From contig CAKQUI010000059.1 in the NCBI GenBank assembly GCA_934277495.1, positions 1 to 13,188 of the forward strand: DNA of 13,188 nt, written 5' to 3'. Each line of letters starts with the position of its first letter. Position 1 is the first letter of the stretch. The position numbers and the translations under genes are program-made. This document shows positions 1 through 7,639 of the stretch, in pieces. The notes below the pieces were generated by a model, which did not search any database, was not told the DNA's origin, and worked only from the letters and a program-made list of their open reading frames with translations. The stretch is from an uncultured Clostridia bacterium. Its GTDB lineage: Bacteria; Bacillota; Clostridia; Peptostreptococcales; Anaerovoracaceae.

Positions 1-728
1 GATGCGAACTTGCCGCTTGCTGCCCAGTCGAATTTGCCGCTGTCGATGATAGCTCCGCCTAATGTAGTACCGTGTCCGCCGACGAACTTTGTAAGTGAAT
101 GGATGACGATGTCGGCTCCGTGTTCTATAGGCCTGATGACATTAGCCGGTGTGAATGTGCTGTCCACCACGAGCGGGATCTTGTTTTCGTGAGCGATAGC
201 TGCTACTGCTTCAACATCCACCAGGTTCGAGTTCGGGTTGCCCAGGATCTCGATGAATATACCTTTTGTTTCAGGTTTGATAGCCTTTCTGAAGTTTTCT
301 ACATCGTCAGGATCAACGAATGTTGTCGTGATGCCGTACTGTGGAAGTGTGTGTGCCAGCAGATTGTATGTGCCGCCGTAGATAGTCTTTGCTGCCACGA
401 TATGGTCGCCTGCCTGAGCCAGGTTCCTGATAGTGTAGTCGATGGCTGCTGCTCCTGATGCTACTGCCAGTGCAGCAACGCCGCCATCCAGTGCTGCCAG
501 TCTCTTTTCCAGAACATCCTGTGTTGAGTTTGTCAGCCTGCCGTAGATGTTGCCCGGATCTGCAAGTCCGAATCTCGCTTCAGCGTGAGCTGAATCTCTG
601 AATACATATGATGTTGTCTGATAGATCGGAACTGCTCTCGCATCTGATGCCGGATCCGGCTCTTCCTGTCCGATGTGCAGCTGCTTAGTTTCGAATGCCC
701 AGTTATCTGTATTTGTTATCTTTGCCAT
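1..728 (-). CDS. metY: O-acetylhomoserine sulfhydrylase, MetY-like (C-terminal part outside window)
   Basis: This is a PLP-dependent enzyme of the Cys/Met metabolism family. The 242 residues visible start MAKITNTDNWAFETKQLHIG and include YQTTSYVF (about 36-43), the cofactor region around NIYGRLTNST (60-69), VASGAAAI (89-96) and the PLP-binding lysine in SLTKFVGGHG (Lys214). The family joins O-acetylhomoserine to sulfide to make homocysteine. The long form of the substrate loop and the SLTKFVGGHG motif favour O-acetylhomoserine sulfhydrylase over cystathionine gamma-synthase, but methionine gamma-lyase is not excluded because the C-terminal part is missing. The ATG at 728 has AAAGG-type purine-rich sequence about 10 bases upstream, weaker than other sites here. 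The gene has its own promoter (1054-1026) and a ~290-base leader with a cysteine-rich peptide, so its expression is probably tied to cysteine or sulfur supply. Confidence 0.88.
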   Translation of the reverse strand, partial: MAKITNTDNWAFETKQLHIGQEEPDPASDARAVPIYQTTSYVFRDSAHAEARFGLADPGNIYGRLTNSTQDVLEKRLAALDGGVAALAVASGAAAIDYTIRNLAQAGDHIVAAKTIYGGTYNLLAHTLPQYGITTTFVDPDDVENFRKAIKPETKGIFIEILGNPNSNLVDVEAVAAIAHENKIPLVVDSTFTPANVIRPIEHGADIVIHSLTKFVGGHGTTLGGAIIDSGKFDWAASGKFA

Positions 729-858
729 TTTATTTTACCTTTATCCTTTCGATTCCTGTGATCTTCACGATCTTTTAAAGTAGTTTATCTTCTGTGTTGT
801 GTTTATTTTCTCTTTCCCGTTTCCCTGTGCGGCTCTGCCGCTTCTGTTATCTTCATAA

Positions 859-888
859 GCTGTCTGATCTGTATCCTGCATCAGCAGC
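859..888 (-). promoter_or_regulatory. Predicted leader hairpin overlapping the Cys codons
   Basis: On the minus-strand RNA, GCUGCUGA (888-881, the last two Cys codons and the UGA stop) can pair with UCAG-A-CAGC (867-859), giving an 8-bp stem with one bulged A and a 13-base loop. A ribosome paused at the Cys codons would cover the 5' arm. The 3' end CAGCUU (862-857) could instead pair with AAGCUG (962-957), just upstream of the leader ribosome binding site. A second small hairpin, GCGGC-AGA-GCCGC (841-829), follows. Neither has a U-run, so neither is a normal terminator. The pairings were found by eye and no energy was calculated. Confidence 0.45.
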
Positions 889-937
889 AACACATTCGAC
901 GATCATAGCCTTTCTCTGTCAGATATTCAATTTTCAT
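881..937 (-). CDS. Cysteine-rich leader peptide (18 aa) upstream of metY
   Basis: This short reading frame encodes MKIEYLTEKGYDRRMCCC, and its stop comes directly after three consecutive Cys codons (UGU UGC UGC UGA). AAGGAGG at 955-949 sits 11 bases before the ATG and is a better match than the site of metY itself. It lies inside the leader transcribed from the promoter at 1054-1026 and ends about 150 bases before the metY start. Runs of the pathway's end-product amino acid are the hallmark of attenuation leader peptides such as trpL and hisL, and polycysteine upstream frames are known ahead of cysteine genes in actinobacteria. I infer that the ribosome stalls here when Cys-tRNA is low and so changes downstream expression. 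The Cys run, the ribosome binding site and the sulfur gene downstream are seen directly; the regulatory role is inference. Confidence 0.72.
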   Translation of the reverse strand: MKIEYLTEKGYDRRMCCC

Positions 938-1017
938 TAAATGTGTCGCCTCCTTTCAGCTTGAGTTTCAACTTATTGATTGTTTTACCTTTTTCCTATC
1001 TGTTTAGTATGTTTACC

Positions 1018-1035
1018 GTGGTTAAATAATACCAC
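1018..1035. repeat. Inverted repeat over the metY -10 region
   Basis: GTGGT (1018-1022) and ACCAC (1031-1035) are separated by 8 bases and enclose the -10 box of the metY promoter. That is a typical place for a repressor site. The heptamer ATAGGAA also occurs twice on the minus strand, at 1047-1041 in the promoter spacer and at 999-993. The arms are only 5 bp, so chance is possible. Confidence 0.3.
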
Positions 1036-1054
1036 CTCTATTCCTATATGTCAA
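1026..1054 (-). promoter_or_regulatory. SigA-type promoter for the leader and metY
   Basis: The minus strand reads TTGACA (1054-1049), a 17-base spacer and TATTAT (1031-1026). The -35 is perfect, the spacer optimal and the -10 one base from consensus. Transcription should begin near 1019 and produce a leader of about 290 nt. With the terminator at 1124-1088 just upstream, metY is a separate unit from the ahcY operon. Confidence 0.85.
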
Positions 1055-1087
1055 CAGGGTTTTTGAAAAAATTTAAAGAAAATCTGC

Positions 1088-1124
1088 AAAAGAAAAGGAC
1101 CGCATCATTTCGTTTGATGCGGTC
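1088..1124 (-). terminator. Intrinsic terminator after ahcY
   Basis: A perfect 10-bp stem, GACCGCATCA (1124-1115 on the minus strand) with TGATGCGGTC (1107-1098), has a 7-base loop and is followed by TTTTCTTTT (1096-1088). It lies about 50 bases after the ahcY stop and closes the operon that begins with cdaA. Confidence 0.9.
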
Positions 1125-1172
1125 TGCTGGTATGTATCTCTATTTACTTTATGCTGCTGTCCATATGCGTCT

Positions 1173-2420
1173 TTACAGCTGCCAGCTGCTGAGGTATTTC
1201 TTCTGGTCCTCGGTGAGTTCATCTATCTCTATGTCCCATGCAGCAAGTCTTCTGCGTGCTATGACATCGTCTATCTCTGATGATACATCTATGACTTTGT
1301 TTTCAAGACGGCTGTAGTTGTCTTTGATGTAAAGTGCCGACATAGCCTGCACTGCAAAGCTCAGGTCCATGATCTCAGCCGGATGTCCGTCTGCTGCTGC
1401 AATGTTGGCCAGCTTGCCTTCGCCTATGACGTTTATGGTCCTGCCGTTTGACAGAGTGTACCCCATGATGTTGTTTCTTGTCTCTTTCTTTGAGACTGCA
1501 GCATCCTCAAGACCTGCCATGTCTATCTCCACATTGAAATGTCCTGCGTTGGCAAGTATGGCTCTGTCTTTCATCTTAAGCATATGATCTACGGTTATAG
1601 TGTGCTTGCAGCCTGTTGCAGTAACGAATATATCTCCGTATGCTGCAGCCTGATCCATCTTCATCACATCGTATCCATCCATCTTGGCTTCGATGGCCTT
1701 TACCGGATCGATCTCAGTGACTATGACCTTGGCACCGAGAGCAGCAGCTCTCATGGCTATGCCTCTGCTGCACCAGCCGTAGCCAACCACAACAACTGTC
1801 TTTGATGCTACGATCAGGTTTGTGTTGCGCATGATGCTGTCCCATACAGACTGTCCTGTACCGTATCTGTTGTCGAAAAGATGCTTGCACCTGGCGTCGT
1901 TCACGGCCACCATAGGGAATTTCAGGATGCCGTCTCTTTCCATGGCTTTGAGCCTGATGACGCCTGTTGTCGTCTCCTCGCATCCGCCCATGACTTCTTC
2001 GCCCAGGTCGGGTCTCTTGTTGTGTATCATCTCCACAAGGTCTCCGCCGTCGTCTATGATGATGTTCGGTCTGTGCTCCAGACACATCTCTATGTGGCGC
2101 ATATATTCCTCGTCTGTTGCTCCGTGATATGCGAACACTTTAAGTCCGCTGTCAGCCAGCGCAGCAGCCACATCATCCTGTGTTGACAGACTGTTGCTGC
2201 CTGTGACAGACATCTGCGCACCGCCTGCCGCAAGGACAAGGCAAAGATATGCAGTCTTTGCTTCAAGGTGTACCGAAAGACTGATCTTAAGTCCTTCAAA
2301 AGGTTTTGTCCTGCTGAATTCCTCTTCGAGAGCTCTCAGCAGCGGCATGTTGTTCTTTACCCATTCGATCTTGGTATGGCCCGACGGAGCCAGTGAAATA
2401 TCTCTGATATCGTAGTTCAT
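1173..2420 (-). CDS. ahcY: S-adenosylhomocysteine hydrolase (adenosylhomocysteinase)
   Basis: This NAD-dependent enzyme splits S-adenosylhomocysteine into homocysteine and adenosine, recycling the by-product of methyl transfer. From the chosen start (415 aa) it shows SVHLEAKTA (50-58), TGSNSLSTQDDVAAAL (73-88), CEETTTGV near 147-154, the NAD-binding VGYGWCSRGIA (about 212-222) and ANAGHFNVEID. It ends LTEDQKKYLSSWQL and lacks the C-terminal Tyr-rich tail of eukaryotic enzymes, matching the shorter archaeal/Thermotoga-type form. I chose ATG 2420 because MNYDIRDISLAPSGHTKIEW fits the family N-terminus and GAGG lies 5 bases upstream. ATG 2459 and TTG 2474 in the same frame would add 13 or 18 residues but have weak binding sites. 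It follows glmS by 61 bases as last gene of the operon. A related S-inosylhomocysteine hydrolase activity is known for some homologues and cannot be excluded. Confidence 0.93.
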   Translation of the reverse strand: MNYDIRDISLAPSGHTKIEWVKNNMPLLRALEEEFSRTKPFEGLKISLSVHLEAKTAYLCLVLAAGGAQMSVTGSNSLSTQDDVAAALADSGLKVFAYHGATDEEYMRHIEMCLEHRPNIIIDDGGDLVEMIHNKRPDLGEEVMGGCEETTTGVIRLKAMERDGILKFPMVAVNDARCKHLFDNRYGTGQSVWDSIMRNTNLIVASKTVVVVGYGWCSRGIAMRAAALGAKVIVTEIDPVKAIEAKMDGYDVMKMDQAAAYGDIFVTATGCKHTITVDHMLKMKDRAILANAGHFNVEIDMAGLEDAAVSKKETRNNIMGYTLSNGRTINVIGEGKLANIAAADGHPAEIMDLSFAVQAMSALYIKDNYSRLENKVIDVSSEIDDVIARRRLAAWDIEIDELTEDQKKYLSSWQL

Positions 2421-2481
2421 CTTTTCCTCTTCTGTGTAAATATTTTTCCAGTCGTTCATGTCATCAGACTGCAAAGCCTGT

Positions 2482-4311
2482 TTATTCGACTGTTACTGAT
2501 TTTGCCAGGTTCTTAGGCTTGTCGATATTGCAGCCTCTTTCCTTCGCTACATAGTATGCAAATATCTGCAGCGGCACTACTGCCAGCACCGGCGATACTT
2601 CGTCCATGCAGTCAGGTATGTATATCACTTCGTCTGCGACATTTTCGATATCCGTCCTGCCTTCCTTTGCAAGACCGATGACTCTGGCTCCTCTCGCTTT
2701 TATCTCCTCGACATTGGATACCATCTTCTCGTAAAGCGCATCCTGTGTTGCCAGTGCGAATACAAGGGTCTCCTCCTCCATGAGAGCGATAGTACCGTGT
2801 TTCAGCTCGCCTGCCGCTATAGCGAAGGAGTTGATGTATGAGATCTCCTTGAGTTTCAGTGAACCTTCATATGAAACTCCGGAATCAAGACCCCTTCCTA
2901 TGAAGAAGACATTCTCTCTTCTGTGATACTTTTTCGCAACAGCTGCTATCTTGTCTTCATGAGTCAGTATCGTTTCTACTTTTTCAGGAAGCTGTCTCAG
3001 CTCGCCCAGTATCCTGTCGTAATATGCTTTTTCGATAGTCCCTTTGGTGCTTCCCATGTAAAGACCTATCAGGTACATACATATAAGCTGTGTAGTGTAC
3101 GCCTTGGTGGACGCTACTGCGATCTCCGGACCTGCCCATGTGTAGAACACATCGTCCGACTCTCTGGCAACAGAGCTTCCTACTACATTCACTACAGACA
3201 GTATCCTGGCTCCTTTGCGTTTGGCTTCTCTGAGCGCTGCCAGTGTGTCCAGTGTCTCTCCGGACTGGCTTATGGCTATGAACAGAGTATTCTCATCGAC
3301 AAAAGGATCTCTGTATCTGAACTCCGATGCCACATCCACCTCTACAGGTATCCTGGCCATTTTCTCGATGACCAGCTTGCCTACCAGTCCTGCATGATAT
3401 GCTGTACCGCAGGCTACGATGTAGACCTTGTTGAAACTTTCTATGTCGTCTTTTGTCATGGATATACCATCGAGATTGATGCTGCCGTCGTCGTTTATCC
3501 TGCGGAGCAGCGTCTCCGATATACCCTTTGGCTGTTCGTGTATCTCCTTGAGCATGAAATGCTCGTAGCCTTCTTTTTCAGCCGCATCTGCGTCCCATGT
3601 GACATGGAAAACGTCACGTCTGACCTTATTGCCGTGTTCATCGTATATCACGATGTCGTCTTTTGTCAGTACGACAGTCTCATTATTTTCTATCAGGTAG
3701 ACTTCCTTGACATATTTAAGGAGCGCCGGGATGTCCGATGCTATGAAGTTGCATCCTTTGCCTATACCTGCCACCAGCGGTGCGTCCTTTCTGACTGCCA
3801 CTATCTTGTCAGGCTCGGCAGCTGCGATGGCAGCGATGGCGTATGCGCCTCTCATCTCGCTGACTGCCTTGTTCACTGCTGCCAGCAGATCACCATCGTA
3901 ATATACTCCTATCAGATGTGCTATGACTTCGGAATCAGTCTCAGATCTGAACTTCACTCCGTAGTCCTTTATCAGCCACTCTCTGATCTCCTGATAGTTC
4001 TCGATTATGCCGTTATGTACGATAGCTATGCTGCTGTCGCCGTTGGCGTGGGGGTGAGCATTCAGATCCGATGGTGAGCCGTGGGTCGCCCATCTCGTAT
4101 GTCCTATACCTATATTGCTGTCGAAAGATGCATCGCCTATTATCTTTTCAAGATTCTTTATCTCTCCGACATGTTTTCTTATCTCTATCTTCCCGTTTAT
4201 GGGCAGTGCTATACCGGCTGAATCGTACCCTCTGTATTCGAGTCTTTTCAGACCGTTTATTATCTTATCCTTGGCATTGTCGCTTCCGACGTATCCTACT
4301 ATACCACACAT
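2482..4311 (-). CDS. glmS: Glutamine--fructose-6-phosphate aminotransferase (isomerizing)
   Basis: GlmS makes glucosamine-6-phosphate from fructose-6-phosphate and glutamine, the first committed step toward UDP-GlcNAc and peptidoglycan. The 609-residue protein is full length. It begins MCGIVGYVG, with the catalytic Cys2 exposed after Met removal. The glutaminase domain (about 1-220) contains GHTRWATHG and HNGIIEN. Two SIS sugar-isomerase domains follow, with CGTAYHAG and SQSGETLDTLAALREAK in the first and GRGLDSGVSYEGSLKLKE in the second, and the usual ending KPKNLAKSVTVE. AGGAGG lies 10 bases before the start. It sits 47 bases after glmM, whose product uses its product, so the two steps are made together. 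That gap is too short for a glmS ribozyme, so feedback through glucosamine-6-phosphate by that route is not expected. Confidence 0.98.
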   Translation of the reverse strand: MCGIVGYVGSDNAKDKIINGLKRLEYRGYDSAGIALPINGKIEIRKHVGEIKNLEKIIGDASFDSNIGIGHTRWATHGSPSDLNAHPHANGDSSIAIVHNGIIENYQEIREWLIKDYGVKFRSETDSEVIAHLIGVYYDGDLLAAVNKAVSEMRGAYAIAAIAAAEPDKIVAVRKDAPLVAGIGKGCNFIASDIPALLKYVKEVYLIENNETVVLTKDDIVIYDEHGNKVRRDVFHVTWDADAAEKEGYEHFMLKEIHEQPKGISETLLRRINDDGSINLDGISMTKDDIESFNKVYIVACGTAYHAGLVGKLVIEKMARIPVEVDVASEFRYRDPFVDENTLFIAISQSGETLDTLAALREAKRKGARILSVVNVVGSSVARESDDVFYTWAGPEIAVASTKAYTTQLICMYLIGLYMGSTKGTIEKAYYDRILGELRQLPEKVETILTHEDKIAAVAKKYHRRENVFFIGRGLDSGVSYEGSLKLKEISYINSFAIAAGELKHGTIALMEEETLVFALATQDALYEKMVSNVEEIKARGARVIGLAKEGRTDIENVADEVIYIPDCMDEVSPVLAVVPLQIFAYYVAKERGCNIDKPKNLAKSVTVE

Positions 4312-4358
4312 TTATTCTGTTCCTCCTCATATCCAGTATCGTCTGCTGTCTTCACTTT

Positions 4359-5720
4359 TTAACCGAAACGCTTTGTCAGCAGCACAGCCAGCTCTTCTGC
4401 CAGCTTAGTTATGTGTTCTACGTCCTGCCCTTCGAGCATGACTCTTACCAGCGGCTCTGTTCCTGATGGTCTTATGAGGACACGGCCGCTGCCTTCGACA
4501 GCTTTCTCTGTAGCTTCTATAGCTGCCTTTATTTCTTCATCTTCCATGAATTTCGATTTGTTTTCATTTTTTACCTTTGCATTCCTGAGCACCTGCGGGA
4601 ATATCTCTATCTCGTCAGCAAGTTCAGACGGCTTTTTGCCTGAAAGAAGCACTGCCTGGACCAGCTGCAGCGATGAGAGTATACCATCTCCTGTAGTTGT
4701 GTGATTCAGGAAAATGATATGTCCCGACTGCTCGCCTCCGATGGTGCATCCTGTCTGCAGCATTTTTTCGAGGACGTATCTGTCGCCTACAGAAGTCACG
4801 TCCACACTGCATCCCATGGATTCCATATATTTGTGGAACCCGATATTGCTCATTACTGTAGCTGTGACGATATCTCCAGGCAGCTGGCCTTTGGCCTTCA
4901 TCATAGCTGCACATATGCAGATCAGTTTGTCACCGTCTATGATACGGCCTTTTTCATCCACTGCGATGAGCCTGTCGGCGTCGCCGTCGTATGCCAGACC
5001 CATGAATGCGCCTTTGCTTATCACTTCGTCCTGAAGTTTCTCCGGATGAGTGGAACCGCATTTTTCGTTGATGTTGGTGCCGTCAGGCTTGTTGCCGATC
5101 ACCGTTATATCAGCTCCCAGCGCTTCGTATACTTTCTCCGCCACTGAATATGCTGCTCCGTTGGCGCAGTCCAGCACCAGCCTGAGACCCTTTATATCTT
5201 TGACAACTTCCGGGTCCAGTGTGGACCTGAGGAAGTCTGCATATCTGTCCGTTGCATCATCGTCGGCGTCAAGACACCTGCCCAGCTTCTCTCCTGTGAT
5301 ATGGCTGTTGACGTCTATATCTCTCAGTATTATGTCTTCTATCTCGTCTTCAAGGCTGTCGTCGAGCTTGAATCCATCGCCGTTGAAGAATTTGATGCCG
5401 TTGTATTCGAACGGATTGTGTGATGCCGAGATCACAACTCCCGCATCTGCATCATATGTCCTGACAAGATAGGCGATCGCCGGCGTCGGCAGCACTCCCA
5501 CCTTGATGACATTTCCGCCTACCGCCAGTATGCCTGCACTCAGTGCGTCTTCCAGCATATCTCCGGAAAGCCTTGTGTCCTTGCCGATGAGTACCACCGG
5601 TCTTTTCTTATTCTTACTCAGCACATAAGCGCCTGCTTTACCGAGCTTGAAAGCAAGTTCAGGCGTGAGTTCAGAATTGGCTATGCCTCTCACACCATCA
5701 GTTCCAAATAATCTTCCCAT
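4359..5720 (-). CDS. glmM: Phosphoglucosamine mutase
   Basis: GlmM interconverts glucosamine-6-phosphate and glucosamine-1-phosphate for UDP-GlcNAc synthesis. The 453 residues match the family length. Seen are MGRLFGTDGVRG at the N-terminus, the phosphoserine loop VVISASHNPFEYNG (active Ser100), the Mg-binding DGDADR (245-250), the sugar-specificity loop GGEQSGH (328-334) and the phosphate-binding RPSGTEP (417-423). AAGGAG lies upstream of the ATG. It is 70 bases after cdaR and 47 before glmS. In Firmicutes studied so far GlmM also binds and inhibits CdaA, so its place in the cdaA-cdaR operon fits a direct link between cell-wall precursor supply and c-di-AMP production; that inhibition is family knowledge, not visible here. 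Confidence 0.98.
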   Translation of the reverse strand: MGRLFGTDGVRGIANSELTPELAFKLGKAGAYVLSKNKKRPVVLIGKDTRLSGDMLEDALSAGILAVGGNVIKVGVLPTPAIAYLVRTYDADAGVVISASHNPFEYNGIKFFNGDGFKLDDSLEDEIEDIILRDIDVNSHITGEKLGRCLDADDDATDRYADFLRSTLDPEVVKDIKGLRLVLDCANGAAYSVAEKVYEALGADITVIGNKPDGTNINEKCGSTHPEKLQDEVISKGAFMGLAYDGDADRLIAVDEKGRIIDGDKLICICAAMMKAKGQLPGDIVTATVMSNIGFHKYMESMGCSVDVTSVGDRYVLEKMLQTGCTIGGEQSGHIIFLNHTTTGDGILSSLQLVQAVLLSGKKPSELADEIEIFPQVLRNAKVKNENKSKFMEDEEIKAAIEATEKAVEGSGRVLIRPSGTEPLVRVMLEGQDVEHITKLAEELAVLLTKRFG

Positions 5721-5790
5721 ATTTTTCTCCTTGTTTTACTGTCCGGACCGCTGCGGCAGACTTTACCGCCCCGTTCCTTCGACCTTTGTG

Positions 5791-6735
5791 CTAATCTGCC
5801 TTTCTGACAGTGAATTCACCCTTGAGGCTGCTGTCATCTGCCAGATAGATACCCTCCGGTATCTGTCCAGGATCTATATCCAAAGTATATGTGCCTGCTT
5901 TTTTGATATTGCTAAGATCTGCAGTCCCGCTGATGGCTTTGAAGTTTTTCAGAGCATCTGCAGTCCCTGCCACTCTGGCACTGTCGCAGTCCACTGAACT
6001 TACAGTCAGACTGCTGTCCAGCCCTGTCCCTTCGGCAGACACCGGTATATCCGCTGCAGTAAGCAGCTGTGTGCTGACAACAGCTCTCTTCCTGTTGAGA
6101 CTGACTCCATTTACCTTTTCCCCATCTGCATCCACAGCAGTCAGGCTGACTTTTGTTTTCCTGACATCTTTTCGTACTGAATCTGCAGATATTTCACCTG
6201 CAAGATGATCCACTTTGTTCACCAGACTTTTGGCGCCGTATATAGTGACTCTGCCAGGATCTGTCCCTGTCACCCATTTTACCCTGCTTCCTGACGGCAC
6301 GTCTTCAAGGCTGGTGCTGTCACCCTCAAAAGATATCTGCACAGGACGTTCCTCCCAGACGACTTTCTCGACTTTAACGTCTACAGTCTCCTGCGAGATG
6401 CTGTCCAGGGTTATACCTTCCGGCAGGTTCAGCGATATCGTTTCAGTATTCCTGCCTGATCTGCAGCTGCCTACATCTACTGTTGCAGACAGGCCCTTTT
6501 TCTTGGCTCTGTTGACATCTGAGCGTTTACCTTCTATCGTCGCATTGACTGTGACAGGTTCCTCCTGCGCCACCGCAAGACCATCGGACGCCAGCATATC
6601 TGTATTGGTGAGGCTGACTTCGATGCCGTATATTTTCGTTTTTGTCTCCGGGTTCACTTCCCCCATGACATATATCCAGAGAAGTATTGCTATGACAAGA
6701 GAAAAGATCTTCAGTAATGTTTTATTATTCAGCAT
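5791..6735 (-). CDS. cdaR: CdaA regulatory protein, YbbR-domain
   Basis: CdaR is a membrane-anchored extracellular protein that modulates the diadenylate cyclase CdaA. The 314-residue protein has one N-terminal membrane segment (about 6-24, KTLLKIFSLVIAILLWIYVM) followed by a long beta-rich part made of repeated YbbR domains (about 30-310), recognised by the early VNPET and recurring segments of the V-x-V-E/A type. No catalytic motif is present, as expected. The start overlaps the cdaA end by 11 bases, and AGGAGG inside cdaA lies 7 bases before the ATG, so the two are translationally linked. Family members vary in YbbR repeat number; I count roughly three here but the borders are uncertain. 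Confidence 0.92.
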   Translation of the reverse strand: MLNNKTLLKIFSLVIAILLWIYVMGEVNPETKTKIYGIEVSLTNTDMLASDGLAVAQEEPVTVNATIEGKRSDVNRAKKKGLSATVDVGSCRSGRNTETISLNLPEGITLDSISQETVDVKVEKVVWEERPVQISFEGDSTSLEDVPSGSRVKWVTGTDPGRVTIYGAKSLVNKVDHLAGEISADSVRKDVRKTKVSLTAVDADGEKVNGVSLNRKRAVVSTQLLTAADIPVSAEGTGLDSSLTVSSVDCDSARVAGTADALKNFKAISGTADLSNIKKAGTYTLDIDPGQIPEGIYLADDSSLKGEFTVRKAD

Positions 6736-7576
6736 CTTTTTTCCTCCTGAACCGGCTCAAAAGCCTCGGTATTATCGCCATTGTGCCGCTTACCTCAGGC
6801 TTGCCGAGATACATCTGCAGCAGTGTCTTTTCCACAGTCTTGCTGTCAAGGAACCTTGAAAGCTGACCGTCACTTGCCATAGATATGATGCCTGTTTCCT
6901 CAGAAACGATTATGACAAGAGCATCGGAATTCTCGGTTATGCCTATACCTGCCCTGTGCCTTGTGCCCAGCTCCTTGGCTATGTTCTTGTTCTGTGTCAG
7001 AGGCAGGACGCATCCGGCGGCATAAAGCCTGCCGTCTCTTATTATCGCTGCTCCGTCATGCAGCGGTGATCCTTCATAAAAAATATTACCGATAAGCTGT
7101 TCGGATATCTCTGCATCGACTATAGTCCCTGTCTCTATTATATCAGTAAGTGCGATCTCTCTTTCAAAAATAATAAGCGCACCCACTCTGTCCTTGGAAA
7201 AAGTTTCGACGGCTTTGACGATCTGGCTTGTGATCTGTTTGCCTTTTTCCTTCTCCATCTGTCCGAGAGGTGCTTTGACGATCTTGCTTCTGCCCATGAA
7301 TTCAAGGGCTCTGCGCAGTTCCGGCTGGAAAACCACAAGGATAGCCACAGCACCCAGCGCTACGGTCCCCTTGAGGAGCCAGTTTATCGTATGCAGCTTA
7401 AGAAGGTCCGACACGAATGTCGCAACCACAAGAACAAGTACGCCTTTGAGCAGCTGCTCCGCTCTCGTCTGTCTGATGAGCCCCAGCAGCTTGTATATCA
7501 CAAAGGCTACTATAAGTATATCTATGATATCATTCAATGCGACTCCGGAGAACGCATTGGAAAAAAATTCTTTCAT
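6725..7576 (-). CDS. cdaA: Diadenylate cyclase (c-di-AMP synthase)
   Basis: CdaA condenses two ATP into cyclic di-AMP, the messenger controlling potassium and osmolyte uptake and, indirectly, wall integrity. The 283-residue protein has three predicted membrane helices (about 14-33, 42-58 and 64-83) and then a DisA_N cyclase domain. Catalytic motifs are intact: DGA at 174-176 in PLHDGAAIIRDGR, and RHR at 206-208 in GTRHRAGIG. It is first in an operon with cdaR, glmM, glmS and ahcY, behind a SigA promoter at 7639-7611 with only about 28 bases of leader. GGAG lies roughly 11 bases before the ATG. A 9-bp inverted repeat over the -35 could be an operator. Confidence 0.97.
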   Translation of the reverse strand: MKEFFSNAFSGVALNDIIDILIVAFVIYKLLGLIRQTRAEQLLKGVLVLVVATFVSDLLKLHTINWLLKGTVALGAVAILVVFQPELRRALEFMGRSKIVKAPLGQMEKEKGKQITSQIVKAVETFSKDRVGALIIFEREIALTDIIETGTIVDAEISEQLIGNIFYEGSPLHDGAAIIRDGRLYAAGCVLPLTQNKNIAKELGTRHRAGIGITENSDALVIIVSEETGIISMASDGQLSRFLDSKTVEKTLLQMYLGKPEVSGTMAIIPRLLSRFRRKKDAE

Positions 7577-7610
7577 TTACTTTATTCTCCAAACAAATTC
7601 ATACATTTAT

Positions 7611-7639
7611 ATTGTACCTAAACGGAGTATGATTTTCAA
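7611..7639 (-). promoter_or_regulatory. SigA-type promoter of the cdaA operon
   Basis: TTGAAA (7639-7634), 17 bases and TACAAT (7616-7611) on the minus strand, each hexamer close to consensus. The start point should be near 7604, about 28 bases before cdaA. Upstream DNA is AT-rich (around 7670-7692), which might act as an UP element. Confidence 0.8.

Noticed and set aside
729..1020. A T-box or SAM riboswitch in the metY leader
   Set aside because: The minus strand near 1037-1015 has a passing likeness to a T-box core (GGTGG, then CCACGG), but it spans the -10 and start point, lacks the full AGGGUGGNACCGCG motif, and no terminator follows. No S-box core is seen either.
2923..4077. A 384-residue plus-strand frame opposite glmS
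   Set aside because: It is an antisense shadow of a conserved gene, with no domain and abnormal Cys/Tyr/His-rich composition.
4312..4358. A glmS ribozyme upstream of glmS
   Set aside because: The glmM-glmS gap is 47 bases, far too short for the ribozyme, and I see none of its core upstream within glmM.
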